A DNA stretch of 64,000 nt from assembly GCA_016703005.1 (NCBI GenBank), contig JADJCX010000005.1:124001-188000 (forward strand). The letters are read 5' to 3'. Under the pieces are notes generated by a model. The model ran no database searches, was not told the origin of the DNA, and saw only the letters and a list, made by a program, of their open reading frames with translations. The position numbers were made by a program, and so were the translations under genes. This stretch comes from Flavobacteriales bacterium (GTDB taxonomy: Bacteria; Bacteroidota; Bacteroidia; Flavobacteriales_F; PHOS-HE28). Positions 45,732-56,453 of the stretch are shown piece by piece. Positions within the stretch are counted from its first letter, which is position 1; every line of letters starts with the position of its first letter.

Positions 45732-45842
45732 GTCTGGAACAATCGAGCGGGGATCGTGCATGGTCGTCGGGCTCAGGCGCCTGCAAGATGACGCATCAAG
45801 TGGTTGGGGTTGCTTTGGTGCACTGATAGTACCCGGGTCAGT

Positions 45843-45998
45843 TCAGCCGGGGTCCTTCCTGAATTCTTCCACAAGGCGGACGGTGAGGTCCGACACATTC
45901 CGTCCGGTCGCTGCGAATGAGACAATCCCATCGATCACTTCCGGTGGAATGGAATAGGTGTCGAGGATCAGTTCCGGGTGGAAGTACCGCAGGTACAT
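45843..45998 (-). CDS. Small protein, divergent from the DUF6445-like gene
   Basis: An open frame of 51 residues from the ATG at 45998 (MYLRYFHPELILDTYSIPPE). A TTG at 46037 would extend it to 64 and overlap the start of the divergent gene. The sequence (VSFAATGRNVSDLTVRLVEE) looks protein-like but has no recognised family. Uncertain. Confidence 0.4.
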   Translation of the reverse strand: MYLRYFHPELILDTYSIPPEVIDGIVSFAATGRNVSDLTVRLVEEFRKDPG

Positions 45999-46036
45999 TG
46001 CCGTTCCATCTTGAACGGACTTCTGAACCACAGCCA

Positions 46037-46681
46037 ATGGAGCCGAACGTGTTCAAACGTTTCTTATTCGTGAAGGACGACTTCTACGACGACCCCTTAA
46101 AGGTGTATCGCGCGGCGCAGGAAGCGACGTACTACGAACCGGAGAACTACACTGGGCTCCGGAGCACGACAGTTTACCATGAGCAAGGTGTACGCGCCAA
46201 ACTCGAGCGCTTGCTGGGCGTACGTATCACGCGCTGGGATACTGACGCGATCCAAGAGAACGGAGTGTTCTACCAGGCCTTTGCCCAGGGCAAAAAAAAA
46301 GAGATCCCCGGTGTGCATGCCGATACCCCGTACGACGACATCACTGCGGTGGTGTATCTCACCCCGGGACTGCCGTTCGATCGCGGCACGTCGCTTTGGA
46401 TGCACAAGCGTACGGGACTCAGCAGCGCACCTACGGCAGCGGCCGCGCGTAAACTGAAGATGAAGTTGGCCGACCTGTTGGATCTGTTCGAGCAGGACAG
46501 TCGCGACCGGTCGAAGTGGGTGGAGGTGGATCGCGCCGGGTACCGCCCGAACCGCGTGGTGGCCTATCCCTCCGGCCTGATGCACTCCGCGACGAACCAC
46601 CACGGTGGCAGCCTTCAGGACGTGCGACTTTACCAGACGTTCCGCATCGGCGTGGATTGGAAGCGCTCCAAGTTCGCGTGA
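46037..46681 (+). CDS. DUF6445-like putative 2-oxoglutarate/iron oxygenase fold protein
   Basis: 214 residues from the ATG at 46037. The H-x-D pair in GVHADTPYDDITAVVYLTPG and a later histidine plus arginine in SGLMHSATNHHGG...YQTFR fit the iron site of 2OG-Fe oxygenases, as in DUF6445 proteins. LYQTFRIGV is a plausible final strand. The activity is inferred. It converges with the long hypothetical gene that follows. Confidence 0.6.
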   Translation: MEPNVFKRFLFVKDDFYDDPLKVYRAAQEATYYEPENYTGLRSTTVYHEQGVRAKLERLLGVRITRWDTDAIQENGVFYQAFAQGKKKEIPGVHADTPYDDITAVVYLTPGLPFDRGTSLWMHKRTGLSSAPTAAAARKLKMKLADLLDLFEQDSRDRSKWVEVDRAGYRPNRVVAYPSGLMHSATNHHGGSLQDVRLYQTFRIGVDWKRSKFA

Positions 46682-46694
46682 GCGCAGCGCTCCG

Positions 46695-48308
46695 CTACGA
46701 CTTCCGGAAGTATTGCAAGAGCAGTTCCTGGTACTGGTAAGGGTCGCCAGGCTTTGTTCCGATCATGCGCACCAGCAGATCCAGCTTTTCCGGGTCGCTC
46801 TGCTTTGTGGCTTCAGCCCATAGTGCCACCTCCTTGAGCACTTGAGCGCCGAACGTATCCGGCACCACCGCGCACCCGGTTCGCGCTTGGAATTTCTTCA
46901 CGCTCTCGTTCTCAGCGCGAGCCCGGTCGCCTTTGTAGCTCACGCGGATCATCCGCTTCACAAGGGCCGTGATGTCATACACACCCGGTTGATGCTCGCC
47001 AGAGAGCATCAACGCCATGTTGCTTTTCGTAAAGCGGAGCAACACACGGTTGCTGGTACGATGGTTTTTCCGCGCTTTGCGCTTCGCAACCTCTTGTTCC
47101 GACAGCAAGAGCAGCGCCTTGTCCTTTGGCCTGAAACCATAGCGATGGTAAAACCAGAAGGCGCCCGTGGCGATGCCGTCCGGATTGTCGAGCCCGAATT
47201 GGTATGGCTCGATCTCGAAGTGCGCCACACCGAACACCTGCCTGAACACACGTAGCAACTGGCATAGCATGTAGCCGGATTCGCCGCCACGGAACGCCTC
47301 GAAGATGTTGATCCCGAAATCGGCGCGCCGACCAAAGACCCACCCCCCGCCATATGCGGCGGGAAAGCCGTTCTTGAACAAGGTGTATCCGATGTACGAC
47401 TCCATGGGCAGTTGGCGGGAAGGCACCATGCCGTAGATCGCAACCGATATCCCGCGCTCAAGATCGTAGAGCCGGAAGGTGTGTTCATCGAGGTACGTGG
47501 TGGGGTCCGTTTCGCGATCGGTCAGTACCATCGACAGTTTCACTGCACGGATGACGATTTCCCTGGAGGGGCGGTCCAATGCTACAGGCGCGCACAATGG
47601 TTGTTCCATCAGCAAGCGGTGGTCGAACGCTTTCAGGATGCCATCGTGGAAGAAGGGGCTCTTGGTTGGAATGCGATTGAAGATCCGCGAGAAGGACTTG
47701 TTCTTCGGCAGGATGCGCACATAAAGCCCTAAGCCGTCGAACAACAGGTCTTTTATACGGGGGCTATGATCCAGTTTTTGCAGTTCGGCCAGTAGGAACT
47801 GCAGTTCTCGTTCACGCGGCACCTTAAGGGTATCCAGTAACTCCTGGTTTCCAAATCCCGATGTGGTTTCGCTCCGCTCCAACGAAGGCAGCGTGATCGC
47901 CAGCACCTTGTTCAGGTCGAACTCGGGATCCTCAAAGCGTTCCACCTGCATGCGGCACGCGGGGTCGTGCGCGAGCCAGTTGCAGAGGTCGTGCGAGAAT
48001 TTGGAGACGTACGGCGTGTGCGGCAGGCCAGAGTTGATGAGCGACTTGCTCGAACGGTTCTGCGGGCGTGCGAGGAACCGCCTGATCCGCGCCAGTTCCT
48101 TCTCCGCAGCCCGCAGGGTCTTCCGCTCTGGCGGAAAGGCCTGCACGAACTGTAGCAGATCGGCATAGCCCACCAGCGAAGGGGAGGATGCCAGACCAAT
48201 TGCCGACAGATCTTGTAGCGCGGCCAACTTGCCTGCATTGCTCGTTGCATCGTAGCGCGTGATCAGCTTGCGCAGCTTGCGCACCTTATTGTTGAATGCA
48301 AAACTCAT
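46695..48308 (-). CDS. Large hypothetical protein with a GNAT-like C-terminal region
   Basis: 537 residues from the ATG at 48308 (MSFAFNNKVRKLRKLITRYD). The N-terminal half is helical. The C-terminal half has PMESYIGYTLFKNGFPAAYGGG, then FGRRADFGINIFEAFRGGESG and FWFYHRYGFRPKDKALLLLSE, a pattern reminiscent of GNAT-type acyltransferases (FYHRYGF is a common GNAT strand). No catalytic assignment is possible. It lies just outside the cassette-like region that begins at 48.41 kb. Confidence 0.55.
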   Translation of the reverse strand: MSFAFNNKVRKLRKLITRYDATSNAGKLAALQDLSAIGLASSPSLVGYADLLQFVQAFPPERKTLRAAEKELARIRRFLARPQNRSSKSLINSGLPHTPYVSKFSHDLCNWLAHDPACRMQVERFEDPEFDLNKVLAITLPSLERSETTSGFGNQELLDTLKVPRERELQFLLAELQKLDHSPRIKDLLFDGLGLYVRILPKNKSFSRIFNRIPTKSPFFHDGILKAFDHRLLMEQPLCAPVALDRPSREIVIRAVKLSMVLTDRETDPTTYLDEHTFRLYDLERGISVAIYGMVPSRQLPMESYIGYTLFKNGFPAAYGGGWVFGRRADFGINIFEAFRGGESGYMLCQLLRVFRQVFGVAHFEIEPYQFGLDNPDGIATGAFWFYHRYGFRPKDKALLLLSEQEVAKRKARKNHRTSNRVLLRFTKSNMALMLSGEHQPGVYDITALVKRMIRVSYKGDRARAENESVKKFQARTGCAVVPDTFGAQVLKEVALWAEATKQSDPEKLDLLVRMIGTKPGDPYQYQELLLQYFRKS

Positions 48309-48413
48309 TCGCGGTGTTCTGGACGATCCAAGTCCGAATGGCGCCACCCTGACTTGTCCATGCTATCGGTGACAAGATCCCAGATCCCAACGAAAGTACC
48401 GAGGACGGTGACA

Positions 48414-48499
48414 TTGCTTGTGGAAGCCCATCAGGTTGGTGATCATCACGCCCATGCGCTCGCTTCGTAAACCCCCGCGGCTCCAGAAGTGGCTATCGA
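48414..48499 (-). repeat. Fragment copy of the gene at 55.2-55.9 kb
   Basis: These 86 bases match 55439-55526 with about eight differences, same orientation. The fragment encodes SHFWSRGGLRSERMGVMITN followed by LMGFHKQ, and here the frame is uninterrupted, whereas the larger copy at 55.5 kb has an extra base in the same segment. Flanking sequences are unrelated, so this is a stranded piece and not a gene. Confidence 0.8.
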
Positions 48500-48703
48500 C
48501 CTTGTTTGTGCTTCCATCGAATACAATGTTGTCCAGTACACGACCGTGTCGCCGCGTGTCAACCAGTTCGTGGTTCCCTTCTAGCCGGTCAGCCTTCCGG
48601 CCGATCTCGTGACCTGCGAATTCCTGAAGAACGGGAAGGCGGATCGCAGCGGGGTTGCGTTGGTGGCCTCGTACGATCCTCAGCAGGGTAGGGAGACCAA
48701 ACA

Positions 48704-48835
48704 AAAAGCCCCGCCTTTAGGCAGCGCTTTCGATCATTTGCTTTCGCGTTCAACTCAATACCCCCCATCCCCGGCCCGGCGCTCTCCGTCATGGCGGTGT
48801 TGAGGTGCGAATGCAACGTGGCTTCGTTTACCGAG
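48704..48835 (-). repeat. ftsK-tail remnant A with adjacent hairpin
   Basis: Bases ~48755-48830 match the 3' end of ftsK (encoding HLNTAMTESAGPGMGG). The C-run is six long instead of seven, removing the ftsK stop frame. The preceding ~50 bases, with an imperfect hairpin AAAAGCCCCGCCTTTAGGCAGCGCTTT split around CCTTTAGG, are shared with remnant B at 50.55 kb but not with the live ftsK. Direct orientation relative to ftsK. Confidence 0.8.
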
Positions 48836-48866
48836 CGGTTGCGGAAGTCCTACGGAACGCACCAGT

Positions 48867-50475
48867 TCACTCAAGTACGATCTTCAAGCATCGTCCCGCT
48901 GTCTCGCCCAAGCGCAAGGTGTAAACACCTGATGTATGCTTGCCGAGATCGACCACGCAACCCGCTGTGCAACGTTGCACTCGTCCCTGTGCAACACTGC
49001 GCCCGAATGCATCGAACAAGGACCAAGTGAGCGCCTCTGCTCCCGACAGTTGAAGTGTGATGATCCCGTCGGATGGGTTTGGGAAGACCGCAGTGCCGTC
49101 TGTGGCGAACTCCACCGGACTCGACGTAGTGATGTCAAAAGGGTTGAACTGGGCTAGCCAATAGTCGGGGTGTCCTCCCATGGCGGGCACCTGGCCGATA
49201 CCATTAGCGGGTTCAACGCTGAGCGTATCAAAGAACTCCCCGCATGCATAGACGTTGCCCAGGCCGTCTCCGACCAGGTCCTCGCAACTGGCGCGCGTGC
49301 GAAGGCCGGTGCTGCCCAAATAGGTTCCGGCCGTGTCGTAACGGGCGATGAACGCATTGAGCGCGCCCTCGACCTGCACGGTGTCAACATCAGGGAAGCC
49401 GAAGATGAGGTCGCCGTCCACCGAGCCGCCGAGATCGAGATATGCGCCATGCACGTCAAAACCACGGACGCATGGCTGATCCCGCCGTGTGGAGGATCCG
49501 TCGGTGCCATCGGTAGTGCATAGTAGGGTCATACTTGGCGATGGCATCGGCCCAGCCATTGAAGTATTGCACGCCTGCGAAGGGGTCCATGTCCATCTGT
49601 GTGATGCAGTTCACATGGATGTAGATGTTCCCCTCGTTGTCAAGGTCGATCGCATAGGCCCCCACCCCACCTTGGCTGGTGATCGGTACGCGCCAGTGCA
49701 TGATGCCGTCCGTTCCGTACTCATACACACCAACGACGTCATTGTCGGACTCGCTGGTCAGCAAGAAGAATGTTGAGTCATCGCGCACACAGATGGAAGC
49801 CGCGTTGTCTGTGTCGAAAAAATCGCCGTTCTGAACAGCCCAAGCGAAGTTGCCGGCGCTGTCCAGTTTGGTGATGAAGAAGTCCGTGCTGAAGGAGCTA
49901 AGGTTATAGGTAGCGGTGCCAGGGTCTAGATCAACCGTTCCTTCCAGATCACCAGCTATGTAAACGTTGTCCAGGCTGTCCACATCCATCGCCCTCCAAC
50001 GGGTATCGCTGTTGGGGCCTAAATAATAGTCACGCTCCCAAAGCAAGTTGCCCAGCGGATCGGTCTTGATCACCCGCAGATCGCCTGTGCCAACGTCGCT
50101 GTCACCAGCGATGTAGATATTGCCGGATACCGGTGCACAGCGCATGGTGATCTCCTTGCCCGGTGGATAGGTGGTGAAGCCATGGTCCAACGAACTCATG
50201 CAATGCTGCACATGCAACACCTCTCCGGTAGGGGCATAGCGCGCGATGAAGAGGCCAAAATCACCATAGTTGTACACACCAGGGCCGGCATCAAAATCCA
50301 TAGGTGTACCACTTTCGTAATAGCCCACAACAACGACATCCCCGTTCGGTGCGAGGTCTACCGCGCTGCCGATGTCGTGCATCGTTGTACCGACGTGCTG
50401 CAACCAGTTCACCTGCTGTGCGGTGAGACCTTGGCAGAAAGCCAAAGTCAATATTAGAAAGGAGATGGAACGCAT
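48867..50475 (-). pseudogene. T9SS cargo gene with one frameshift
   Basis: Start at MRSISFLILTLAFC (50475), signal peptide ending in GLTAQQ. The body has SBBP-like propeller repeats (DIGSAVDLAPNGDVVVVGYY; YKTDPLGN-like; DSLDNVYIAGDLEGTVDLDPG). The frame breaks at about 49460 (PWF then stop; FDVHGAYLDLGG continues in another frame) and the second part ends in a T9SS sorting domain (AVFPNPSDGIITLQLSG, SGVYTLRLGE). One base restores the gene. Flanked by ftsK-tail remnants A and B. Confidence 0.82.
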
Positions 50476-50548
50476 GGGGTAGGGTTGTGGACGAATGTAG
50501 GCGGTGTCCCTACTTCTGGCGGGAGAATTAGGCACGCGCGAGGAGGAG

Positions 50549-50714
50549 AAAAGCCCGGCCTTTCGGCAGGGCTTTCGATCATTTGGTTTCGGGTACAACT
50601 CAATACCCCCCCATCCCCGGCCCAGCGTTCTCCGTCATACCCGCGTTCAAGTGCGCGTGCAATGCGGCTTCGTTCGGGATCATCACACGGCGGGCCTTGC
50701 TGCCTTCTAAGGGG
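50549..50714 (-). repeat. ftsK-tail remnant B with adjacent hairpin
   Basis: Bases 50600-50714 encode, on the minus strand, the last ~37 residues of FtsK including the stop (EGSKARRVMIPNEAALHAHL, then NAGMTENAGPGMGGY). They differ from the live ftsK end (62985-63096) at about 13 of 112 positions, mostly silent. A hairpin (AAGCCCGGCC-TTTC-GGCAGGGCTT) follows at 50549-50576, suggesting that a former ftsK terminator was copied along. Confidence 0.88.
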
Positions 50715-50799
50715 TTGCGGAGGCGGCAAGGCGAGGGGCGAATAAGCAGGGGCCGCCCCAGTGATCCAGGACGGCCCCACAGCCTATGACCACAAAAGC

Positions 50800-53700
50800 C
50801 TAGTACGGCAGTTGCTCAATGATGACAGCACCGGGATTGCCGCCCAATGGTTGGACCAGAATGAAATCACGATCGTTGCCTGCACCAGTGTACTTCACCT
50901 GGTTGTTCATGTTCACATCCTCAGTGTAATAGCCATTGAGCGTGGCTGTGGGCACACCGCCCAAGCGGTCAAGGATGGCCTGTCCATCGATCGGTAAACT
51001 GATCTTCTCCGGCTGCACGTCGAAGGTGCGCGCATTGCCGGGCCACAACGACATTTGGCCGCAGGGCTGCGTCATACGTGCTGGTGGACCGGTGCTGTAC
51101 ATGATGGTACCCGCCGCCGACATGTTCAAGTTCACTACGGGTCCGCCCGAGATGAATCCAAGGGCACTGTTGGTCATGATGCCCAAATGATTGCGGTGAC
51201 GAAGGGCCACTTTGTAGCTGCCGGTAGGAGCATTGAACACCACCGGTGAAAAGCCATCCACATCAACGATGGCCCCTGAAACCGTGATGAGCGCGGCGCG
51301 CGAAGCCACGATCTGGCAGTTGTCCGTAGCATGGCGCAGTTCCAGCAGCACCCAATCCACAATGGCGTTGGAACCGACCGTGGCCAGCACGGCCGCCGTG
51401 GTCACTTCCGAACCCGTATGCGGGAAACCGAGATTGGTGTATGGTTGTGCGATCGGGCAACTCGGCAAGGCGTCGGTCATCACGCAACCCGCGCCCAGCG
51501 GGAAGGCACCGCCAAGCAGCGCGTTTGGCTTCAACTTCAATGTTCCCAACGTGTTCGAGGAAGGACCGATCTTGGCCAAGAGGCCATCGAGGAGAGCGCC
51601 CGGTGTAAATGGCCACTGGGGCGGCACCGTGGTGGCCAGACCGGTCGCAGTGCTGTAGCCCGACATATAGATGGACCCACTGCTGGCATCGTACGCTATT
51701 CCCGGCCCACATCGGTACCCGTGCCGCCATAATAGCTCCGCCACATGAGCTGTCCAGTATGGGTGTAGCGTGCCAGCATTGCATCGCCCCACCGTTGACC
51801 GTGGTGAAGTTCAAGGCGTTGTAGTTCGTCAATCCGTTGAGGAACATGCCGCTGGAACTGGTTTGTCCCGTAATGAACGGATACCCCAACGCGTCCACGC
51901 ACACGGCGAAGCCCCACTCGTTGCCCGTGCCGCCGCAGTAGGTGCCCCATGTGCGCATACCGTTCTTGTTGAACTTGGCCAAGAAGGCATCCTGCCCACC
52001 GGCTTGAATGATCTGCTGTGCACAGCTGGCAATGCCGCTGGGCGACGCCGTGTTGCCCACCGCGTAGATATTGCTTTTGACATCCAGCGCGATGTCGCGC
52101 ACGTGGTCATAGTTGCCCGCATCGGGCCCACCGGCCTAGGTGGACGGAATCGTGACTGCCGTGGTCGCGTGATACTTGCTCAGCCAACCATCCTGTGGCC
52201 CGGACAAGGCGGCCTGCCAGGGGTTCAATGCAATACCCGCGGTGCTGCGCGTGTATCCACCGATCACCACGTTGCGATCCGCGCCTACCTGGATGGCGCT
52301 GCCCACATCCTCGCCGTTCGCGGCGTTCGCCCCATCGCCCATGTACCGGTCCCATATAGGGGTACCCGCGTTGTTCAAGCGCAGCAGGAAACCATCGGAA
52401 AGTCCGCCGGAGATGTTGATACCGATAGGGTTCTGCAAGGAGTTGGTGCATAGTGGCACCGGTGATGTACACGTTGGTGCCCGCTGGATCCACCGCGATG
52501 CCGCAGCCGAAATCGCCCAAGCCGCACGGCACGGAACCGCCCCAGAAGCGCGACCATTGGAAGGCCCCGGTAAGCAGGAACTTGATGATGAATGCATGCG
52601 ACGACGCGCATGCACCAGCCCCGGTGTTCAGCGTTGCGAACGGTGCACCCGCGCTGGTGGAACTTGTGGTGCCCACGAAGTACAACGCCGCATTGGGGCC
52701 GCTGCCCAAGATGGCCATGTGCCCATCCATGTCGCTATCGCCAAAGCTGAAGTTGCCGTCGTTGCCGCTGGCACCGTAGTATGTGCCCCACAGGGGCACC
52801 GTGCCGCCGTTGGGTCCCCACTTCACAATGTACCAATCGGCAGCACCGCCTTGGTACGACGTGAAGTACCCACCGAAGTTGAGCACTGATCCGGCGGCAT
52901 CGGTGGTGCCGCACATGAATACGTTGCCCGATGCATCGACCACCACATCGGAGCCGCCCCACTCCATGCCCGAGGTGCCGTAGTAACCGGCCCAGAGCAC
53001 GCTGGGGTCGATCACGCAGCTGGTGCCCGGTGTAAAGCCGTCGATGGCGAAGGCGACGTCGCCCGCTGCGTTCTGTACGAAGCGCGCCGCCAGGTCGAGG
53101 CCGTTGGCCACCACCGTGGGCCGCGAGTCTTTCACGGTGCCCAGTTTCGTGGTGATGGTGAGATCGCCAGCCGGATCAAGGGCCAGGTCGTCCATGTATG
53201 TATAGTGCATGGCAATGACCGCGGGATCACCGCCCGCGCGCACCACGAAATCGTATTTCAGCCCGCCGTCCTTCAGGTACAGCACCCAATCGATGTTGGG
53301 GTACACATCGTGAACGACCAAGCGTTCGCACGTTGCGGCCTTTACACCCGCCTGGCACTGTGGAAGGAAGAACTGCTCGAAGTATTCGCTCAACTGCTCG
53401 CGGGTAACGCGCGCATCGGTACTGGCGTTCACCAGTTGAAGGTCCACCCGGTGCGACTCGTACTTGGTGCGCAAGAAGCGCGTGTACTTCGGGATCGGCG
53501 TGCCATCCGTGCCGTCGGTGTACTCCGAGTGCGTGAACTGGTAGCTGAGCCCGTTGCTGCGCACGAAGACGGTCATGTCGCCTTGCTCAAGCACATAGAG
53601 CACATCGGGCTGTAGGGCACCATCGGCATCCACCACTTGCCCCGCGTTCTCCACGAAGAGGAAGGGACTTTTAAGGGAAGGCACCGGATCGGCAGCGTGC

Positions 53701-53819
53701 GCGGAGGCAGTGCCAACGAAGAACAATACCAGGACGGACAGCAAGTGGGCGGTCGTGTTTCGGAAGTAGGTGAGGTTGTACATGGTGAACAGTCTTGAAG
53801 GTTGGGAATGGGAACTCAT
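50800..53819 (-). pseudogene. Large SBBP/DUF7948-type secreted adhesin gene, multiply interrupted
   Basis: Start at 53819 or 53783 (MYNLTYFRN), signal peptide ending in AHAAD. N-terminal DUF7948-type region (FLFVENAGQVVDADGALQPD; MTVFVRSNGLSYQF), then SBBP repeats (SDVVVDASGNVFMCGTTD). Frame changes occur near 52445, 51790 and 51705, and an in-frame TAG at 52136-52138. The end (from DVDGFSPVVFNAPTGSYK) carries RHRNHLG and one dockerin-like EDVNMNNQVKYTG...NDRDFIL segment, as in the gene at 3-401. Its ATG overlaps the upstream stop (ATGA). Confidence 0.78.
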
Positions 53820-54655
53820 TGGAAGATCACTGAATGCATGCTCACCTGATCCACACAGCCGATGCGTAGGAACGACAGCCCGTTGTGGCCCGCAGGCCGA
53901 TCAAGCTGTAGCGTGCGTTCCGCCCCGCCACCTTGTATGCGCTGCTCTTCACCAATGACTTGTCCCAGCGCGTCCAGCCACGTAATGGTCAGTAGTGTCG
54001 ACCGGTCAAGCGATGCATCGATCGCCACCGTTACCGTTCCTGTCGAGTTGGGATTGGGGAACACAGAGAACACTGTGTTGCGCCCGTCCATGGGCAAGGC
54101 CTTCTCCGTTGGCGCCGTGCGGTCCGCCGGTCCGCAGGCCGCCCCGTAGGTGGTCCCTTGTATACGGCCGGTGATATCGGTGCCGTTCACCGCTACATAA
54201 TAATCGCGGTTCTCGTCGTGCGTATACGCATCGTTCAGCAACGTGAAGTCGGAGCACGCCCGGCCGCTTGGCACCGGAATGCGCGCCACCACCACCGGCT
54301 TGTCCAAGGTACCCAAGGCCACCATATTGCTTGCATTTGTCCCGCAATAGAGGAAGGTCGTGTAAGCCCATCCGTCCACTGTCACAGGCGCTGTGTGCGC
54401 GCTCAGCGCAGGCACCGGGCCTGCGGGGAACGCATCGGTGAGCGCAGTACCCGTGGCTGGGTAACGCACCGTGAAGCTGAGCGAACTGATGGCGCCTTCC
54501 GGCACAGCAGTGCTGCTCTGTAGTGTTACGGACAACAGTCCGTTGTCCACTGGTACCAATGAAATATCGACCCTATGGTCCTGCGCTCGGCATACGAACG
54601 CGGCTAACGTGAGAGCGCACAGTGATGCTGCTCGCAGATCAGAGGTGTTTTTCAT
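53816..54655 (-). CDS. T9SS-exported protein
   Basis: 279 residues, intact. Signal peptide ending in CRAQD. The body has beta-rich sequence (SLSFTVRYPATGTALTDAF; DYYVAVNGTDITGRI) of no recognised domain. A T9SS type A sorting domain closes it (FSVFPNPNSTGTVTVAID; WLDALGQVIGEEQRI; NGLSFLRIG). The stop overlaps the start of the next gene by four bases, so both are probably one transcript. Confidence 0.8.
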   Translation of the reverse strand: MKNTSDLRAASLCALTLAAFVCRAQDHRVDISLVPVDNGLLSVTLQSSTAVPEGAISSLSFTVRYPATGTALTDAFPAGPVPALSAHTAPVTVDGWAYTTFLYCGTNASNMVALGTLDKPVVVARIPVPSGRACSDFTLLNDAYTHDENRDYYVAVNGTDITGRIQGTTYGAACGPADRTAPTEKALPMDGRNTVFSVFPNPNSTGTVTVAIDASLDRSTLLTITWLDALGQVIGEEQRIQGGGAERTLQLDRPAGHNGLSFLRIGCVDQVSMHSVIFQ

Positions 54656-55244
54656 TTTGCTTCAGGTTAAGTTGGTTTTGGGTTGGGCTTGATTCCAAAG
54701 CTATCGCTTTAGTGACCGGTACCGGAACAGTGTTGCCAAAAGAACGATCCGAGGGCCTTTTCAAGACGTAGTTCGTCAGTGCGCTTCATCGTCGATGGGC
54801 AAGGCCGTTTTCGCATAGTGGTTGATGCACATGCGGGCATGGCCCTAAGCCTGACGCACCCATTGAAACCCCATCCGCAGCATTTCCCCTAAGTTGGTCG
54901 TACACAGCACCCTTGGCGTGGTGTAAGTCGTTGTATTTGCGCGGTGGGGTTGTTGGGCGCACGGACAAGTTCTGCGCGGGCCTGTCTTCATCAGATCAGT
55001 CAAGAACGCCGACCATTCCTTGCTTGATGTCCAGCGCTTTGTGCAATAAACGATCTCGGCTGCAGCGCTTGGGGTCGCGCTCGGCCCGGCTTGTTGGTGG
55101 ATGAATTTGCGGGAGCAGAGTGCCCTTCGGTCTGCGGCCTTTGGCCCGTTAGGACAAGTCCAGAGGATCAGCCGCATGCAATGGCCCATCGCCCATCCCC
55201 ACTCAAGACTCACCACTCGCGACTCACGACTCACCAACCTTCCG
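54656..55244. other. 589-base region with no convincing gene
   Basis: Only short, frame-discordant open frames are present. The stretch near 54790-54900 encodes MCINHYAKTALPIDDEAH before a stop on the minus strand, which could be the tail of a lost gene. At 55196-55240 there are imperfect ACTCACGACTCACC words. Nothing else recognised. Confidence 0.6.
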
Positions 55245-55860
55245 TTATCGCATCTTCCTGATCATCTTCCACAGCGCCTTCTCCTCCGCGCTCATCAATT
55301 CATGGTTCTTGAAGGTGTCGCAGCTGATCAGCCGTTTACCGTTCGCCCGGCCCAGCAACAGGCCCTGGTCCAGTGCCGCGGCGTATTCCGGTTGTGCAGG
55401 GTAGAAGCGGTGAACATTGCGCAGGGTAAGCTGGGGATATTGCTTGTGGAAGCCCATGAGGTTGGTGATCATTACGCCCATGCGCTCGCTGCGCAAAACC
55501 CCAGCGGCTCCAGAAGTGGCTATCGAAGTGCAGTGCCTGCAAGCCCGGCCGTAGCATCAAGGCATCCAGCGCTTCCTCTCGTGCCCCTTTCCCGCCATGG
55601 AACCACCAGAAGAGCGCGTGTACTTCATCGCCATCCTTGCCAAGCCGCACGCGGCAGCGCCACTCTTGGCCCTTGTGCCTGAACGGATAGGCATCCTCGC
55701 CCTTGGTCGTCGCATCCTTCGCCATAGCGCTGCGCAGCAATCCGCAGCGCAAGCGCATGCTGTGCTCCACCGCCGGGTAGTGCGCTTGCGCTATGCTCAG
55801 CTTCTTCTCCAGTGCGGCCAGTGCATACGCCATGCGCACAAGTAAAGCAACGTTGCGCAT
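55245..55860 (-). pseudogene. Hypothetical protein gene with one frameshift
   Basis: Start at MRNVALLVRMAYALAALEKK (55860). The first 118 residues (AHYPAVEHSMRLRCGLLR; HALFWWFHGGKGAREEALDA; LHFDSHFWSRWG) lie in one frame. An extra T in a TTTT run at ~55497 shifts the rest (LRSERMGVMITN...DTFKNHELMSAEEKALWKMI) to another frame, ending at 55245. The central part is copied at 48.41 kb. Family not recognised; no signal peptide or membrane segment. Confidence 0.7.
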
Positions 55861-55886
55861 ACCTCCGCGCACTGCTGCTGCCGGAA

Positions 55887-56243
55887 CGCTATCCCGCGCT
55901 GCCGGAATGCTATCACGCGCTGTTGGAACCATAATACGCTCTCACGGAACTCTATCGCGCGCACACCTTTCTCTATCACGCGCCCTCAGAACGCTGTCAC
56001 GCTCTCCCGGAACGCTATCACGTGTTGTCGGAACTCGATCACGCACTGTCAGCACTCTATCGTGCGCTGCCAGAATGCTATCGCCCTTTCCCGGAAAGCT
56101 ATCGCACGCTGTCGGAACGCTATCACGCGCCCTCAGAATTCTATCACGCGCTGCCGGAACTATATCACGCGCTGCCGGAACCCTATCGCTCCCTGTCAGA
56201 ACCCTATCACCCTCTCTCAAAACGCTATCACGCTCTGCTCGAA
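55887..56243. repeat. 21-bp tandem repeat, 17 units
   Basis: Unit consensus CGCTATCACGCGCTGCCGGAA. Seventeen units of exactly 21 bases run from 55887 to 56243, diverged from one another but in strict register; unit 3 (CCATAATACGCTCTCACGGAA) and unit 4 are the most changed. In one plus frame it codes a heptapeptide of the form YHALPEL (closed by TAA in unit 3). On the minus strand it leads into the start of the gene at 55860. No spacers, so not CRISPR. Confidence 0.93.
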
Positions 56244-56453
56244 CTCAATAGGCTGCTGAGCGCATCCGGTACCTTTTTCACACCATGCTATCGGGCGGTG
56301 CCGTACCGCATTCCCAAGGGGCAAACCCCAGTATAGATGGGGGTATAACCCCAGCATATGTGTGGGGTGGTCATCCCAATAAAACGCACTACGGCTGCGC
56401 TCTCCAGCCGAACCAAAGCGTTGGCACACGCAAAAAAAAAACGGCCCCATACC

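Noticed and set aside
55887..56243. CRISPR array
   Set aside because: Units follow one another with no spacers, are only 21 bases and are diverged; no cas genes are in the window.
55793..56336. Open frames across the 21-bp repeat as protein genes
   Set aside because: Three frames are open simply because the unit length is a multiple of three and lacks stops; there is no credible start or flanking conserved sequence, so only the repeat itself is reported.
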